Below are positions 24,944 to 32,362 of a DNA stretch of 64,000 nt, piece after piece. This stretch comes from Bradyrhizobium sp. (lineage in GTDB: Bacteria; Pseudomonadota; Alphaproteobacteria; Rhizobiales; Xanthobacteraceae). Location: positions 1 to 64,000 of the forward strand of contig NZ_JACRMG010000003.1 in the NCBI RefSeq assembly GCF_016219575.1, read 5' to 3'. Position 1 is the first letter of the stretch; every line of letters starts with the position of its first letter. Made by a program: the position numbers and the translations under genes. The notes under the pieces were generated by a model. That model made no database searches and was not told where the DNA came from. It saw only the letters and a list, made by a program, of their open reading frames with translations.

Positions 24944-26374
24944 TTACGCCGCGTTGAAGCCGGCGACGGCCTTGACCTCGAGATATTCCTCCAGGCCGTA
25001 CTTGCCCCATTCGCGGCCGTTGCCGGACTGCTTGTAGCCGCCGAACGGCGCGGTGCGGTCGTTCGGCACGCCCTGCAAATTGACGTTGCCGGCGCGGATC
25101 TGGCGGGCGACCTTGCGGGCGCGCTCGACGGTGCCGGCCGAGACGTAACCGGCAAGGCCGTACGGCGTGTCGTTGGCGATCTTGACGGCTTCGGCTTCGT
25201 CCTTGGCGCCGATGATGGTCAGCACCGGTCCGAAGATTTCCTCCTTCGCGATCGTCATGTCGTTGGTGACGTCGGCGAAGATGGTCGGACGGACATAGAA
25301 GCCCTTGTTGACGCCCTCGGGCAGGCCCGGGCCGCCGGCGACGAGCGTTGCGCCCTCGTCGATGCCCTTCTTGATCAGCGCCTGGATCTTGTCCCACTGG
25401 ATGCGCGACACGACGGGGCCGATGGTGGTCCCTTCGGCGCGGGGATCGCCCGCCTTGGTCTTGTCGGCGACGCCCTTGGCGATCGCGGCCACTTCCTTCA
25501 TCTTCGACAGCGGCACTATCATGCGCGACGGCGCGTTGCAGGACTGGCCGGAGTTGTTGAACATGTGCATCACGCCGCCGGTCACCGCCTTGGCGAGGTC
25601 GGCGTCGTCGAGGATGACGTTCGGCGACTTGCCGCCGAGCTCCTGGCTGACGCGCTTCACGGTCGGCGCGGCGCGCTTGGCCACGTCGACGCCGGCGCGG
25701 GTGGAGCCGGTGAAGGAGATCATGTCGATATCGGGATGCTCGGACATGGCGGCGCCGACTTCGGGGCCGAGGCCGTTGATCAGGTTGAACACGCCCTTCG
25801 GCACGCCGGCTTCATGGAGGATTTCGGCGAAGATCAGCGCCGAGGTCGGGGTGAACTCGGAGGGCTTGAGGATCATGGTGCAGCCGGCGGCAAGCGCGGG
25901 CGCCACCTTGCAGGCGATCTGGTTGAGCGGCCAGTTCCAGGGCGTGATCATGCCGATGACGCCGACCGGCTCGCGCACCACGACGGCGGTGCCGACATTC
26001 TCTTCGAAGTGGTAGTTCTTCAGCACTTCCAGGGTGGAAGCGATGTGGCCGAGACCGGCACCGGCCTGCAACCTCTCGGCCATCGGCAACGGCGCGCCCA
26101 TCTCGTCGGAAACGGCGGCGCCGATTTCCTTCATGCGGCCCTTGTAGACCTCGATGATCTTCTCGAGCAGCGCGACGCGCTCCTCGCGGGTGGTCTGGGA
26201 ATAGGTCTCGAAGGCGCGCTTGGCGGCGGCGACGGCCTTGTCGAGGTCGGCCTTGGAGCCGAGCGCAACCTCATACATCGCTTCTTCCGTCGCTGGATTG
26301 ACGACGGGGGTGGACTTCTTGACGACCGGATCGACCCAGGCGCCGTCGATGTAGAATTGCATGCGATTGACCAT
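24944..26374 (-). CDS. NAD(P)-dependent aldehyde dehydrogenase
   Basis: A 476-residue enzyme oxidising an aldehyde to an acid. Catalytic residues are E245 (QELGGKSP) and C279 (NNSGQSC), and ITPWNWPLNQIACKVAPAL gives the active-site asparagine and cofactor pocket. The substrate is unknown. In the local context it could serve as a 2-oxoglutarate semialdehyde dehydrogenase, the last step of oxidative sugar-acid routes, but it resembles a general family member. ATG 26374 follows AGAGGTTTCCG. It ends in a clear intrinsic terminator. Confidence 0.95.
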   Translation of the reverse strand: MVNRMQFYIDGAWVDPVVKKSTPVVNPATEEAMYEVALGSKADLDKAVAAAKRAFETYSQTTREERVALLEKIIEVYKGRMKEIGAAVSDEMGAPLPMAERLQAGAGLGHIASTLEVLKNYHFEENVGTAVVVREPVGVIGMITPWNWPLNQIACKVAPALAAGCTMILKPSEFTPTSALIFAEILHEAGVPKGVFNLINGLGPEVGAAMSEHPDIDMISFTGSTRAGVDVAKRAAPTVKRVSQELGGKSPNVILDDADLAKAVTGGVMHMFNNSGQSCNAPSRMIVPLSKMKEVAAIAKGVADKTKAGDPRAEGTTIGPVVSRIQWDKIQALIKKGIDEGATLVAGGPGLPEGVNKGFYVRPTIFADVTNDMTIAKEEIFGPVLTIIGAKDEAEAVKIANDTPYGLAGYVSAGTVERARKVARQIRAGNVNLQGVPNDRTAPFGGYKQSGNGREWGKYGLEEYLEVKAVAGFNAA

Positions 26375-26553
26375 CGGAAACCTCTTAACTTGCGGGGGCA
26401 TTCAGGGGAGAACGGAAAGCGTTCGGCAGGCATCCTTGCACGAAAGCCGGGGGGTGTGGAACCCGCCATATGCGGGTGGCCGCGATGCGGCGGACGCGCG
26501 GAATATAGGGGGTCGGGTGCGAGGGGGGCAAGGTGACCCGGAGGTGACTGCTG

Positions 26554-26676
26554 CCCTCCCCCTGCAAGGGGAGGGTTGGGTGGGGGGCAGCCGCTTGCTC
26601 CGACGATGCCGAAACAGTGACCCTCACCCGCTTTGCATCTTCGATGCAAAGCGACCTCTCCCTTGCAGGGAGAGGT
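26554..26676. repeat. Three successive stem-loops downstream of the E1-like gene
   Basis: Within the 309-base gap between two minus-strand genes are three hairpins: 26554-26575 (CCCTCCCC/GGGGAGGG), 26629-26653 (CGCTTTGCATC with GATGCAAAGCG, loop TTC) and 26654-26676 (ACCTCTCCCT with AGGGAGAGGT, loop TGC). The last starts 8 bases beyond the stop of the E1-like gene. They resemble dispersed CCTCTCCC elements and may end that transcript. The rest of the gap, up to 26374, holds no visible gene. Confidence 0.7.
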
Positions 26677-26683
26677 AAGAAAT

Positions 26684-29050
26684 TTACACCGCCATCTTCC
26701 TATGCCGCACCGGGGCGCCGACGGTGAGGCTTTCCGCCGCATCGATGATGGCATTGGCATCCAGGCCGTGGTGGCGGTAGAGGTCGCCGATGGTGCCGGT
26801 CTGGCCAAAACGCTCGACGCCGAGCGCCTCGACGCGGTTGCCGCGGACGCTGCCGAGCCAGCCGAGCGCCGAAGGATGGCCGTCGATGACGGTGACGATG
26901 CCGCAATCGCGCGACAGCGGCGCCAGCAAGTTCTCGATATGGCTGAGATACTGTACGCCACGGCGGTCGCGGCGCAACTTTCGCGCGGCAGTCCACCCGG
27001 CATGCAAGCGGTCGGCCGAGGTGATCGCGAGCAGGCCGACATCGCGATGGCTTTCGCCGATGAAGCCGACCGCCTCGATCGCCTCCGGCGCCACCGCGCC
27101 GGTATAGGCGATCACGATGTCGCAATTCGGCCCCGGCTTGCGCAGCCAGTAGGCGCCCTCTGTGATCTCATGATGCAGCACCGCGCTCATCGGGCGCTGC
27201 GGCTGCTCGACGTTGCGCGTCGACAGGCGCAAATAGACCGAACCACCCTCCCCGCCTTCGCGCTGCATATGCTCAAAGCCCCAACGCATGATCACGGCGA
27301 GTTCATCGACGAAAGCCGGTTCGAACGAGGCGAGGCCGTCCTGCGCCATGCCGATCAGCGGCGTCGCGATCGACTGATGTGCGCCGCCTTCCGGCGCCAG
27401 CGTGATGCCCGACGGCGTTGCCGCCACCATGAAGCGCGCATCCTGGTAGCAGGCGTAGTTCAGCGCATCGAGGCCGCGCTCGATGAAGGGATCGTAGAGC
27501 GTGCCGACCGGCAGCAGCCGTTCGCCGTTGATGGAATGCGACAGGCCCAGCGCTGACAGCATGATGAACAAATTCATCTCGGCGATGCCGAGCTCGATGT
27601 GCTGGCCTTTCGGCGAGAACTCCCAGGTGAAGGCCGAGGGAATCTTCTCCTGCCGGAACAGGTCGTGGTTCTCGGCCTTGGCAAACAACCCGCGCCGGTT
27701 CACCCACGCCCCGAGATTGGTCGAGACGGTGACGTCGGGCGAGGTCGTGACGATGCGCGAGGCGAGCTCGGTGTCGCCGCGCGCCAGCTCGTTGAGGATC
27801 AGTCCAAAGCCCTGCTGCGTCGACATCTGGCTGGACGGCTTGAAGGCGAGCTCGCGCGGCACCTCGATCTCGGGCGCGGTCAGGCGCCGGCGGCCTTGCT
27901 GGTTGAACGGCACCGCCGCCAGGAATGCTTCGAGCTTTGCCGCATCCTGCGGCAAGCCTTCGAACTTGTCCCACTCATGGCCGGGACGGATGCTTTGCGA
28001 TGCGCGCCATTTCTCCATCTGTGCCACCGTCATCAGGCCGGCATGGTTGTCCTTGTGACCCTGCATCGGTAGCCCAACGCCCTTGATGGTATAGGCGATG
28101 AAGCAGACCGGACGGTCGTGGTCGATGGCCTCAAAAGCCTCGATCATGCTCGCCATGTCGTGGCCGCCCAGGTTTGACATCAGCGCGAGCAGCTCGTCGT
28201 CGCTGCGGCGACCGATCAGCGCCGAGACCGGACCCTGGTCGCCGATGTCGTCCTGCAGGTGCTTGCGGAAGGCGGCGCCGCCCTGGAAGCAGAGCGCGGC
28301 GTACATCTGGTTCGGGCAATTGTCGATCCAGCGCCGCAACGCCTCGCCGCCGGGCTCGGCAAAGGCGGCCTGCATCAGCTTGCCGTATTTCACGATCACC
28401 ACGTCCCAGCCGAAATTGCGGAACATGGATTCGAATTTTTCCCACAGCCCCTCGCGCACGACGGCATCGAGGCTCTGGCGGTTGTAGTCGACCACCCACC
28501 AGGTGTTGCGCAGGCTTTGCTTCCAGCCCTCGAGCAACGCCTCGAAGATGTTGCCCTCGTCCATCTCGGCATCGCCGACGAGGGCAATCATGCGCCCCTC
28601 CGGACGATCCTTCATCCAGCCGTGCGCCTTCACATAGTCCTGCACCAGCGAGGAGAACAGCGTTTGCGCGACGCCAAGGCCGACGGAGCCGGTGGAGAAA
28701 TCGACGTCGTCGGTGTCCTTGGTACGCGAGGGATAGGACTGCGCGCCCTTGTAGCCGCGAAAATTCTCCAGCTTGTCGCGGGTCTGGTGCCCGAACAGAT
28801 ACTGGATCGCATGGAACACCGGGCTGGCGTGCGGCTTCACGGCGACGCGGTCCTGCGGCCGCAACACCGAGAAATACAGCGCCGACATGATATTGGCGAG
28901 CGAGGCGGAGGAAGCCTGGTGGCCGCCGACCTTCAGGCCATCCGTGTTGGGGCGGATGTGGTTGGCATGATGGATGGTCCACGACGACAGCCACAGCACC
29001 TTGCGGCTCAGCGCGGTCAGCATTTCCAGGCGTGCGGGCGTAATTCCCAT
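26684..29050 (-). CDS. Homodimeric 2-oxo acid dehydrogenase E1 / transketolase-like protein (MdeB-like)
   Basis: A 788-residue thiamine-diphosphate enzyme resembling the homodimeric pyruvate dehydrogenase E1 (AceE), but about 100 residues shorter. The cofactor motif is GDAEMDE (G159-D160-A161) ending in VVDYN (N190). AceE has GDGEMDE, so the second glycine is replaced by alanine. Other landmarks are NTDGLKVGGHQASSAS and GHKDNHAG. It is divergent from an Lrp/AsnC regulator. This matches the known Pseudomonas pair mdeB (2-oxobutyrate dehydrogenase E1 homologue) and mdeR, although no methionine gamma-lyase gene is visible here. The E2/E3 partners are not nearby. Confidence 0.88.
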   Translation of the reverse strand: MGITPARLEMLTALSRKVLWLSSWTIHHANHIRPNTDGLKVGGHQASSASLANIMSALYFSVLRPQDRVAVKPHASPVFHAIQYLFGHQTRDKLENFRGYKGAQSYPSRTKDTDDVDFSTGSVGLGVAQTLFSSLVQDYVKAHGWMKDRPEGRMIALVGDAEMDEGNIFEALLEGWKQSLRNTWWVVDYNRQSLDAVVREGLWEKFESMFRNFGWDVVIVKYGKLMQAAFAEPGGEALRRWIDNCPNQMYAALCFQGGAAFRKHLQDDIGDQGPVSALIGRRSDDELLALMSNLGGHDMASMIEAFEAIDHDRPVCFIAYTIKGVGLPMQGHKDNHAGLMTVAQMEKWRASQSIRPGHEWDKFEGLPQDAAKLEAFLAAVPFNQQGRRRLTAPEIEVPRELAFKPSSQMSTQQGFGLILNELARGDTELASRIVTTSPDVTVSTNLGAWVNRRGLFAKAENHDLFRQEKIPSAFTWEFSPKGQHIELGIAEMNLFIMLSALGLSHSINGERLLPVGTLYDPFIERGLDALNYACYQDARFMVAATPSGITLAPEGGAHQSIATPLIGMAQDGLASFEPAFVDELAVIMRWGFEHMQREGGEGGSVYLRLSTRNVEQPQRPMSAVLHHEITEGAYWLRKPGPNCDIVIAYTGAVAPEAIEAVGFIGESHRDVGLLAITSADRLHAGWTAARKLRRDRRGVQYLSHIENLLAPLSRDCGIVTVIDGHPSALGWLGSVRGNRVEALGVERFGQTGTIGDLYRHHGLDANAIIDAAESLTVGAPVRHRKMAV

Positions 29051-29100
29051 GGCGGCAATTCCTGCGATGGCGAATGGCCAATTTTAATCCCGACGCAGCG

Positions 29101-29187
29101 GCCAAAAATCTCAAATTTTGGCGGCATACCCGGAGAAATTGGGATAAATTACCAAGATGTAACTCCAGACCATGAGTTTATCCCAAT
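29101..29187. promoter_or_regulatory. Two dyads in the lrp/E1 divergent control region
   Basis: A perfect 11-base inverted repeat, ATTGGGATAAA (29138-29148) and TTTATCCCAAT (29177-29187), has arms one centre-to-centre distance of 39 bases apart. Its right arm covers the first two bases of the regulator's ATG at 29186. A second dyad, GCCAAAA (29101-29107) with TTTTGGC (29116-29122), lies nearer the E1 gene. Lrp-type proteins bind spaced sites of this kind, so autorepression and control of the E1 gene are likely. Confidence 0.65.
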
Positions 29188-29647
29188 GCCTTCGCTCGAC
29201 GCCATCGACCGCAAGATCCTCGGGCACCTGCAGACCGACGGCCGCATGACCATGCAGGAGCTGGCCGACAAGGTCGGGCTGTCGGTGTCGCCCTGCCACC
29301 GCCGAGTGAAGCTGCTGGAGGAGCGCGGCGTGATCTCGCGCTATGTCGCCACCGTCGACCAGAAGGCGCTCGGCCTGCATGTCAGCGTCTTCATCTCGAT
29401 CAAGCTGGCGCGGCAGAAGGAGGAGGACCTCAACCGCTTCGCGCGCGCCATCTCGAAATGGGACGAGGTGCTGGAATGCTACCTGATGACCGGCAACCGC
29501 GATTATCTGCTGCGCGTCGTCGCCGCCGACCTGCCGTCCTATGAAGCTTTCTTGAAGAACAAGCTGACGCGGCTCGACGGCATCGCTTCGATCGAGTCGA
29601 GCTTTGCGCTCAGTCAGGTGAAATATTCGATCGCGCTTCCTGTGTGA
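29186..29647 (+). CDS. Lrp/AsnC family transcriptional regulator
   Basis: A 153-residue regulator. The N-terminal HTH is LDAIDRKILGHLQTDGRMTM, then ELADKVGLSVSPCHRRVKLL and GVISRY. The C-terminal AsnC ligand-binding/oligomerisation domain has YLMTGNRDYLLRVVA, where the GxxDY segment normally contacts amino acids. ATG 29186 is the only in-frame start before the HTH; its ribosome-binding site is weak, and an operator arm overlaps it. It is divergent from the E1-like gene, as mdeR is from mdeB in Pseudomonas, so it may sense an amino acid whose 2-oxo acid the E1 consumes. Confidence 0.93.
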   Translation: MPSLDAIDRKILGHLQTDGRMTMQELADKVGLSVSPCHRRVKLLEERGVISRYVATVDQKALGLHVSVFISIKLARQKEEDLNRFARAISKWDEVLECYLMTGNRDYLLRVVAADLPSYEAFLKNKLTRLDGIASIESSFALSQVKYSIALPV

Positions 29648-29675
29648 TCTGAACGAAGCGATGAGTCGCCTCACC

Positions 29676-29799
29676 CGTCGCCCCGGCGCTGGCCGGGGCC
29701 CATAACCACGACTGCGTGTGGTTATGCCGTGCTGGAGCCCCAGCTCGTTTCAACAATCGAAATCAGTGGTTATGGGTCCCGGCCTGCGCCGGGACGACG
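29676..29799. repeat. Dispersed intergenic repeat, copy B
   Basis: A relative of 24739-24867. It opens with CGTCGCCCCGGCGCTGGCCG, holds CATAACCAC and TGGTTATGGGTCCCGG, and ends GCGCCGGGACGACG. It lies between the convergent Lrp gene and the zinc-ribbon gene, ending 2 bases from the latter's stop codon. Confidence 0.75.
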
Positions 29800-29801
29800 G
29801 T

Positions 29802-30092
29802 TCACGCGTTATCCTCGGCCTCGGCCGCCTCGTAGGAGCCGCGCCTGCCGGCGCCGCGAAGCACCCTCTTTCTGCGGGGCTGTTCGGCTTCCGCCTCGCG
29901 CAGGGCTGCGCGGACCTGGCGGGCCGACCTCATGACGCGGCGGATGGTCTGGTCGTGGGAATCCTCGTCGAAGAACAGCACGACCTCGCAAGTCGGGCAT
30001 TGCCGGGAATAACCGTTCTGCAGCCGGCGGGCACGCTCGCGGAATGCGCTCTTGCAGCGACGGCAACGGACCTGAACGGAATCGTCGAACAT
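29802..30092 (-). CDS. Small zinc-ribbon protein of unknown function
   Basis: A 96-residue protein. Four cysteines in two CxxC pairs, RCRRCKSAF and RQCPTCEVVLFF, form a zinc ribbon within the first 45 residues. The C-terminal half is highly basic with RRKRVLRGAGRRG, suggesting nucleic-acid binding. No enzymatic motif is present. The start is ATG 30092. It is the first of a cluster of very small genes. Confidence 0.8.
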   Translation of the reverse strand: MFDDSVQVRCRRCKSAFRERARRLQNGYSRQCPTCEVVLFFDEDSHDQTIRRVMRSARQVRAALREAEAEQPRRKRVLRGAGRRGSYEAAEAEDNA

Positions 30093-30231
30093 GCAATCTC
30101 TGATCTGGTTGGCGACGATACTGCGTCACACTTGCTTTCATTGGGCAGAGCAAAGCAGGAGTGTTTGAATCAAGACCAAACGCGGCAGCCATCACGTGGG
30201 AACCGGTTAACAATTCCTTAGCAGTCAGGCG

Positions 30232-30459
30232 TCAGGGCGCGGCGCCCAGATCCGTGACCGCCAGTTTCGAAATCTGGAGGGGATCGCGAACGCCGCTCTG
30301 GCCGATCTCGACGATCTTCCTGGCGACGAGTTCCGTTAGCGGGTCGCTGCGATCGGCGAGACCGAGCGCCTGCAGCGTCGCTTCATAGGCCGCAACCAGC
30401 CGGCCGGTGTCTTCCGGCGCCAGCGGCATGTTCTGGAGGATCCGATGGATCGCCATCAT
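30232..30459 (-). CDS. Small hypothetical protein
   Basis: A 75-residue protein, mostly helical, with LAPEDTGRLVAAYEATLQAL, LTELVARKIVEIGQ and a C-terminal DPLQISKLAVTDLG. I do not recognise a named family. A GTG start at 30498 would add 13 residues, but ATG 30459 or 30456 is preferred because the upstream gene ends at 30476. It lies 16 bases downstream of a 45-residue gene on the same strand, so the two are probably one transcript. Confidence 0.7.
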   Translation of the reverse strand: MMAIHRILQNMPLAPEDTGRLVAAYEATLQALGLADRSDPLTELVARKIVEIGQSGVRDPLQISKLAVTDLGAAP

Positions 30460-30475
30460 GTGATGACCCGCAGCC

Positions 30476-30613
30476 CTAGGTCGGCTTCCGAAGGCCACTG
30501 CTATTGGCCCACTTCTCGATGTTCTCGATCACCCTTTCGTAGCCGGGACGCCGCGGCGGCGGCCGCTCGCCCGGCTTCGCAGGAAGTTCGATCTTGTCGG
30601 CTTTGTCTGTCAT
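30476..30613 (-). CDS. Very small hypothetical protein (45 residues)
   Basis: A short open frame starting MTDKADKIELPAKPGE, running through RPPPRRPGYERVIENIEKWA and ending LRKPT. A strong ribosome-binding site (GAGGAGG, 8 bases before ATG 30613) supports it. The protein is basic, with a proline-rich centre followed by one amphipathic helix. No function can be assigned. It shares a transcript with the 75-residue gene that follows after 16 bases, and the pair diverges from a ribbon-helix-helix gene at 30772. Confidence 0.7.
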   Translation of the reverse strand: MTDKADKIELPAKPGERPPPRRPGYERVIENIEKWANSSGLRKPT

Positions 30614-30736
30614 GGCGAGCGCCTCCTCGCCCCACGGAACACGTTAACGCATCCGCCTTTCCTAGTAAACTATTGATTTAATTATAGTATTTTACTCAGC
30701 TCACTCCAGAGAGGGAACCAGCTGCGATTTGGCGAG

Positions 30737-30753
30737 TTGAGTAGGTTACTCAA
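30737..30753. promoter_or_regulatory. Perfect palindrome upstream of a ribbon-helix-helix gene
   Basis: TTGAGTA-GGT-TACTCAA is a perfect 7-3-7 dyad, ending 18 bases before ATG 30772. The half-site TACTCA recurs at 30693-30698 in an AT-rich stretch (30664-30697) that probably holds the promoters of the two divergent transcripts. Ribbon-helix-helix regulators commonly bind such paired half-sites in their own promoters. Confidence 0.5.
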
Positions 30754-30771
30754 TTGGCGTTGGAAACGGCG

Positions 30772-31017
30772 ATGAACGAACTGCGCGACGAACGATTGCA
30801 GGTGATGCTCTCTCCCGAGGAGCTTGCTGCCGTTGACGATTTTCGCTTCAGGCATCGCATGCCGACGAGGGCCGCGGCCGTGCGCGAGTTGCTCAAGCTC
30901 GGCCTAGCGGCGATCGGAGTCGATGCCGCCAACGGCGGCAAATCGAGGGATTACGGCGTGTTCAGCCGCGGCCCCGGCGGCCACCGGCTGACAAAGGACT
31001 TGCCGGAGTCGGAGTGA
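30772..31017 (+). CDS. Small ribbon-helix-helix (CopG/Arc-like) DNA-binding protein
   Basis: An 81-residue protein. RDERLQVMLSPEELAAVDDF forms the beta strand and first helix of the ribbon-helix-helix fold, followed by RMPTRAAAVRELLKLGLAAI as the second helix. The C-terminal tail is glycine-rich and probably flexible. ATG 30772 has GGAAACGGCG upstream; TTG 30754, which directly abuts a palindrome, would add six residues. No toxin partner is adjacent on this strand. It is most simply an autoregulator or small repressor. Confidence 0.75.
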   Translation: MNELRDERLQVMLSPEELAAVDDFRFRHRMPTRAAAVRELLKLGLAAIGVDAANGGKSRDYGVFSRGPGGHRLTKDLPESE

Positions 31018-31065
31018 GGTGTCCTAGGGGACCGTGGCGTGCGGTACGGCCTGCGCCAATCCGCC

Positions 31066-32238
31066 CTACAGCACCTTCCGCTTCGCCAGGTTCCGCATCA
31101 ACTCGCCGATGCCGAAGGTCCAGGGCTCGCATTCATCGCTGCCGCGCATGCGGTTGACGAGCTTGCCCAGCTGCGGCGCCGATATCGTGACGATGTCGTC
31201 GCGCTTGTGCGTAAAACCCTGCCCCGGCGTGTCGCGATCCTTCACCGGCGCAAACATGGTGCCGAGGAACAGCGCAAAGCCGTCCGGATACTGGTGCACG
31301 CTGCCGATGGTCTGCGCCACGAGATCGGTGGGATCGCGGCTGATCTTGCCGATGGAGGAATGACCGTCGAGCACGAAGCCGTCGGCGCCCTTCACGGTGA
31401 GGCCGACATCCATCTTCCTGACGTCGTCGAGCGAGAACGTCCTGTCGAACAGGCGCAGCAGCGGGCCGATGGCGCAGGAGGCGTTGTTGTCCTTGGCCTT
31501 GGACAGCAGCAGCGCCGAGCGGCCCTCGAAGTCGCGCAGGTTCACGTCATTGCCGAGCGCGGCGCCGACGATCCGGCCGCGGCTCGACACCACCATCACC
31601 ACTTCCGGCTCCGGATTGTTCCAGGTCGACTTGGGATGCAGTCCGGCATCCATGCCAGTGCCGACCGAGGAAAGCACCGGAGCCTTGGTGAAGACTTCGG
31701 CGTCGGGGCCGATGCCGACTTCGAGATACTGGCTCCAGGCGTTCTGGTCGATCAGGATCTGCTTCAGCTTCATCGCTTCCGCCGAGCCGGGCTTCAGTTT
31801 GGAAAGGTCGTCGCCGACGAGCCGCACCACTTCCTTGCGGATCGCCTCGGCGGAAGCCGGATTGCCGCGCGCCCGTTCCTCGATCACGCGCTCCAGCATC
31901 GAGATCGCAAAGGTGACGCCGGCGGCCTTCAGGACCTGCAGGTCGACCGGCGCCAGCAGCCACGGCTTGGCGCGATCACGGCGGTCGGGTGGCGTGTTGG
32001 CCAGGATGCTTTCGAGATCGCCGATCCGCGTTCCCTTGGCCGCCTGCAGCGCCGCGGCCGGATCGTCCTGCTCGCACAGCGCGCTGACGGTCGAAAAGCC
32101 TGTGCTGACGTCGAACACGCCGTCACCGCGCACCGCGACCACCGCGGGCCCCGCGGCCTCCGGCAGCCAGATCCGCCCGACCAGCGTGCCCGAAGTGCCG
32201 TCGTGCGGCAGGACGTCCTTTGCCGTGAGCGCGATCAT
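31066..32238 (-). CDS. Fumarylacetoacetate hydrolase (FAH) family protein
   Basis: A 390-residue protein with the FAH catalytic fold in its C-terminal half. EVGIGPDAEVFTKAPVLSSV and NPEPEVVMVVSSRGRIVGAA give the metal-binding acidic positions, and ALGNDVNLRDFEGRSALLL the next conserved block. The N-terminal domain (TLVGRIWLPEAAGP) and the overall length fit the subgroup that includes 2-keto-3-deoxy-pentonate dehydratases such as Caulobacter XylX, more than classical FAH. That assignment is by resemblance. ATG 32238 has AGGGAGGCATC upstream. Confidence 0.88.
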   Translation of the reverse strand: MIALTAKDVLPHDGTSGTLVGRIWLPEAAGPAVVAVRGDGVFDVSTGFSTVSALCEQDDPAAALQAAKGTRIGDLESILANTPPDRRDRAKPWLLAPVDLQVLKAAGVTFAISMLERVIEERARGNPASAEAIRKEVVRLVGDDLSKLKPGSAEAMKLKQILIDQNAWSQYLEVGIGPDAEVFTKAPVLSSVGTGMDAGLHPKSTWNNPEPEVVMVVSSRGRIVGAALGNDVNLRDFEGRSALLLSKAKDNNASCAIGPLLRLFDRTFSLDDVRKMDVGLTVKGADGFVLDGHSSIGKISRDPTDLVAQTIGSVHQYPDGFALFLGTMFAPVKDRDTPGQGFTHKRDDIVTISAPQLGKLVNRMRGSDECEPWTFGIGELMRNLAKRKVL

Positions 32239-32362
32239 GATGCCTCCCTTGTCCCCGCGTGCCTTTCCTGCGCGGCCGCTTCGGGAAGCCCTCTGTATGA
32301 AGGAATTCACAGCCAGGCAAGAGGCACACTTGCCTTGCCCGAATCCAGGATTGCGCGGAAAA

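Noticed and set aside
30476..31017. Small divergent genes suggested a toxin-antitoxin pair
   Set aside because: The ribbon-helix-helix gene and the 45/75-residue genes are on opposite strands, and no toxin fold (RelE, MazF, VapC, HipA) is visible.
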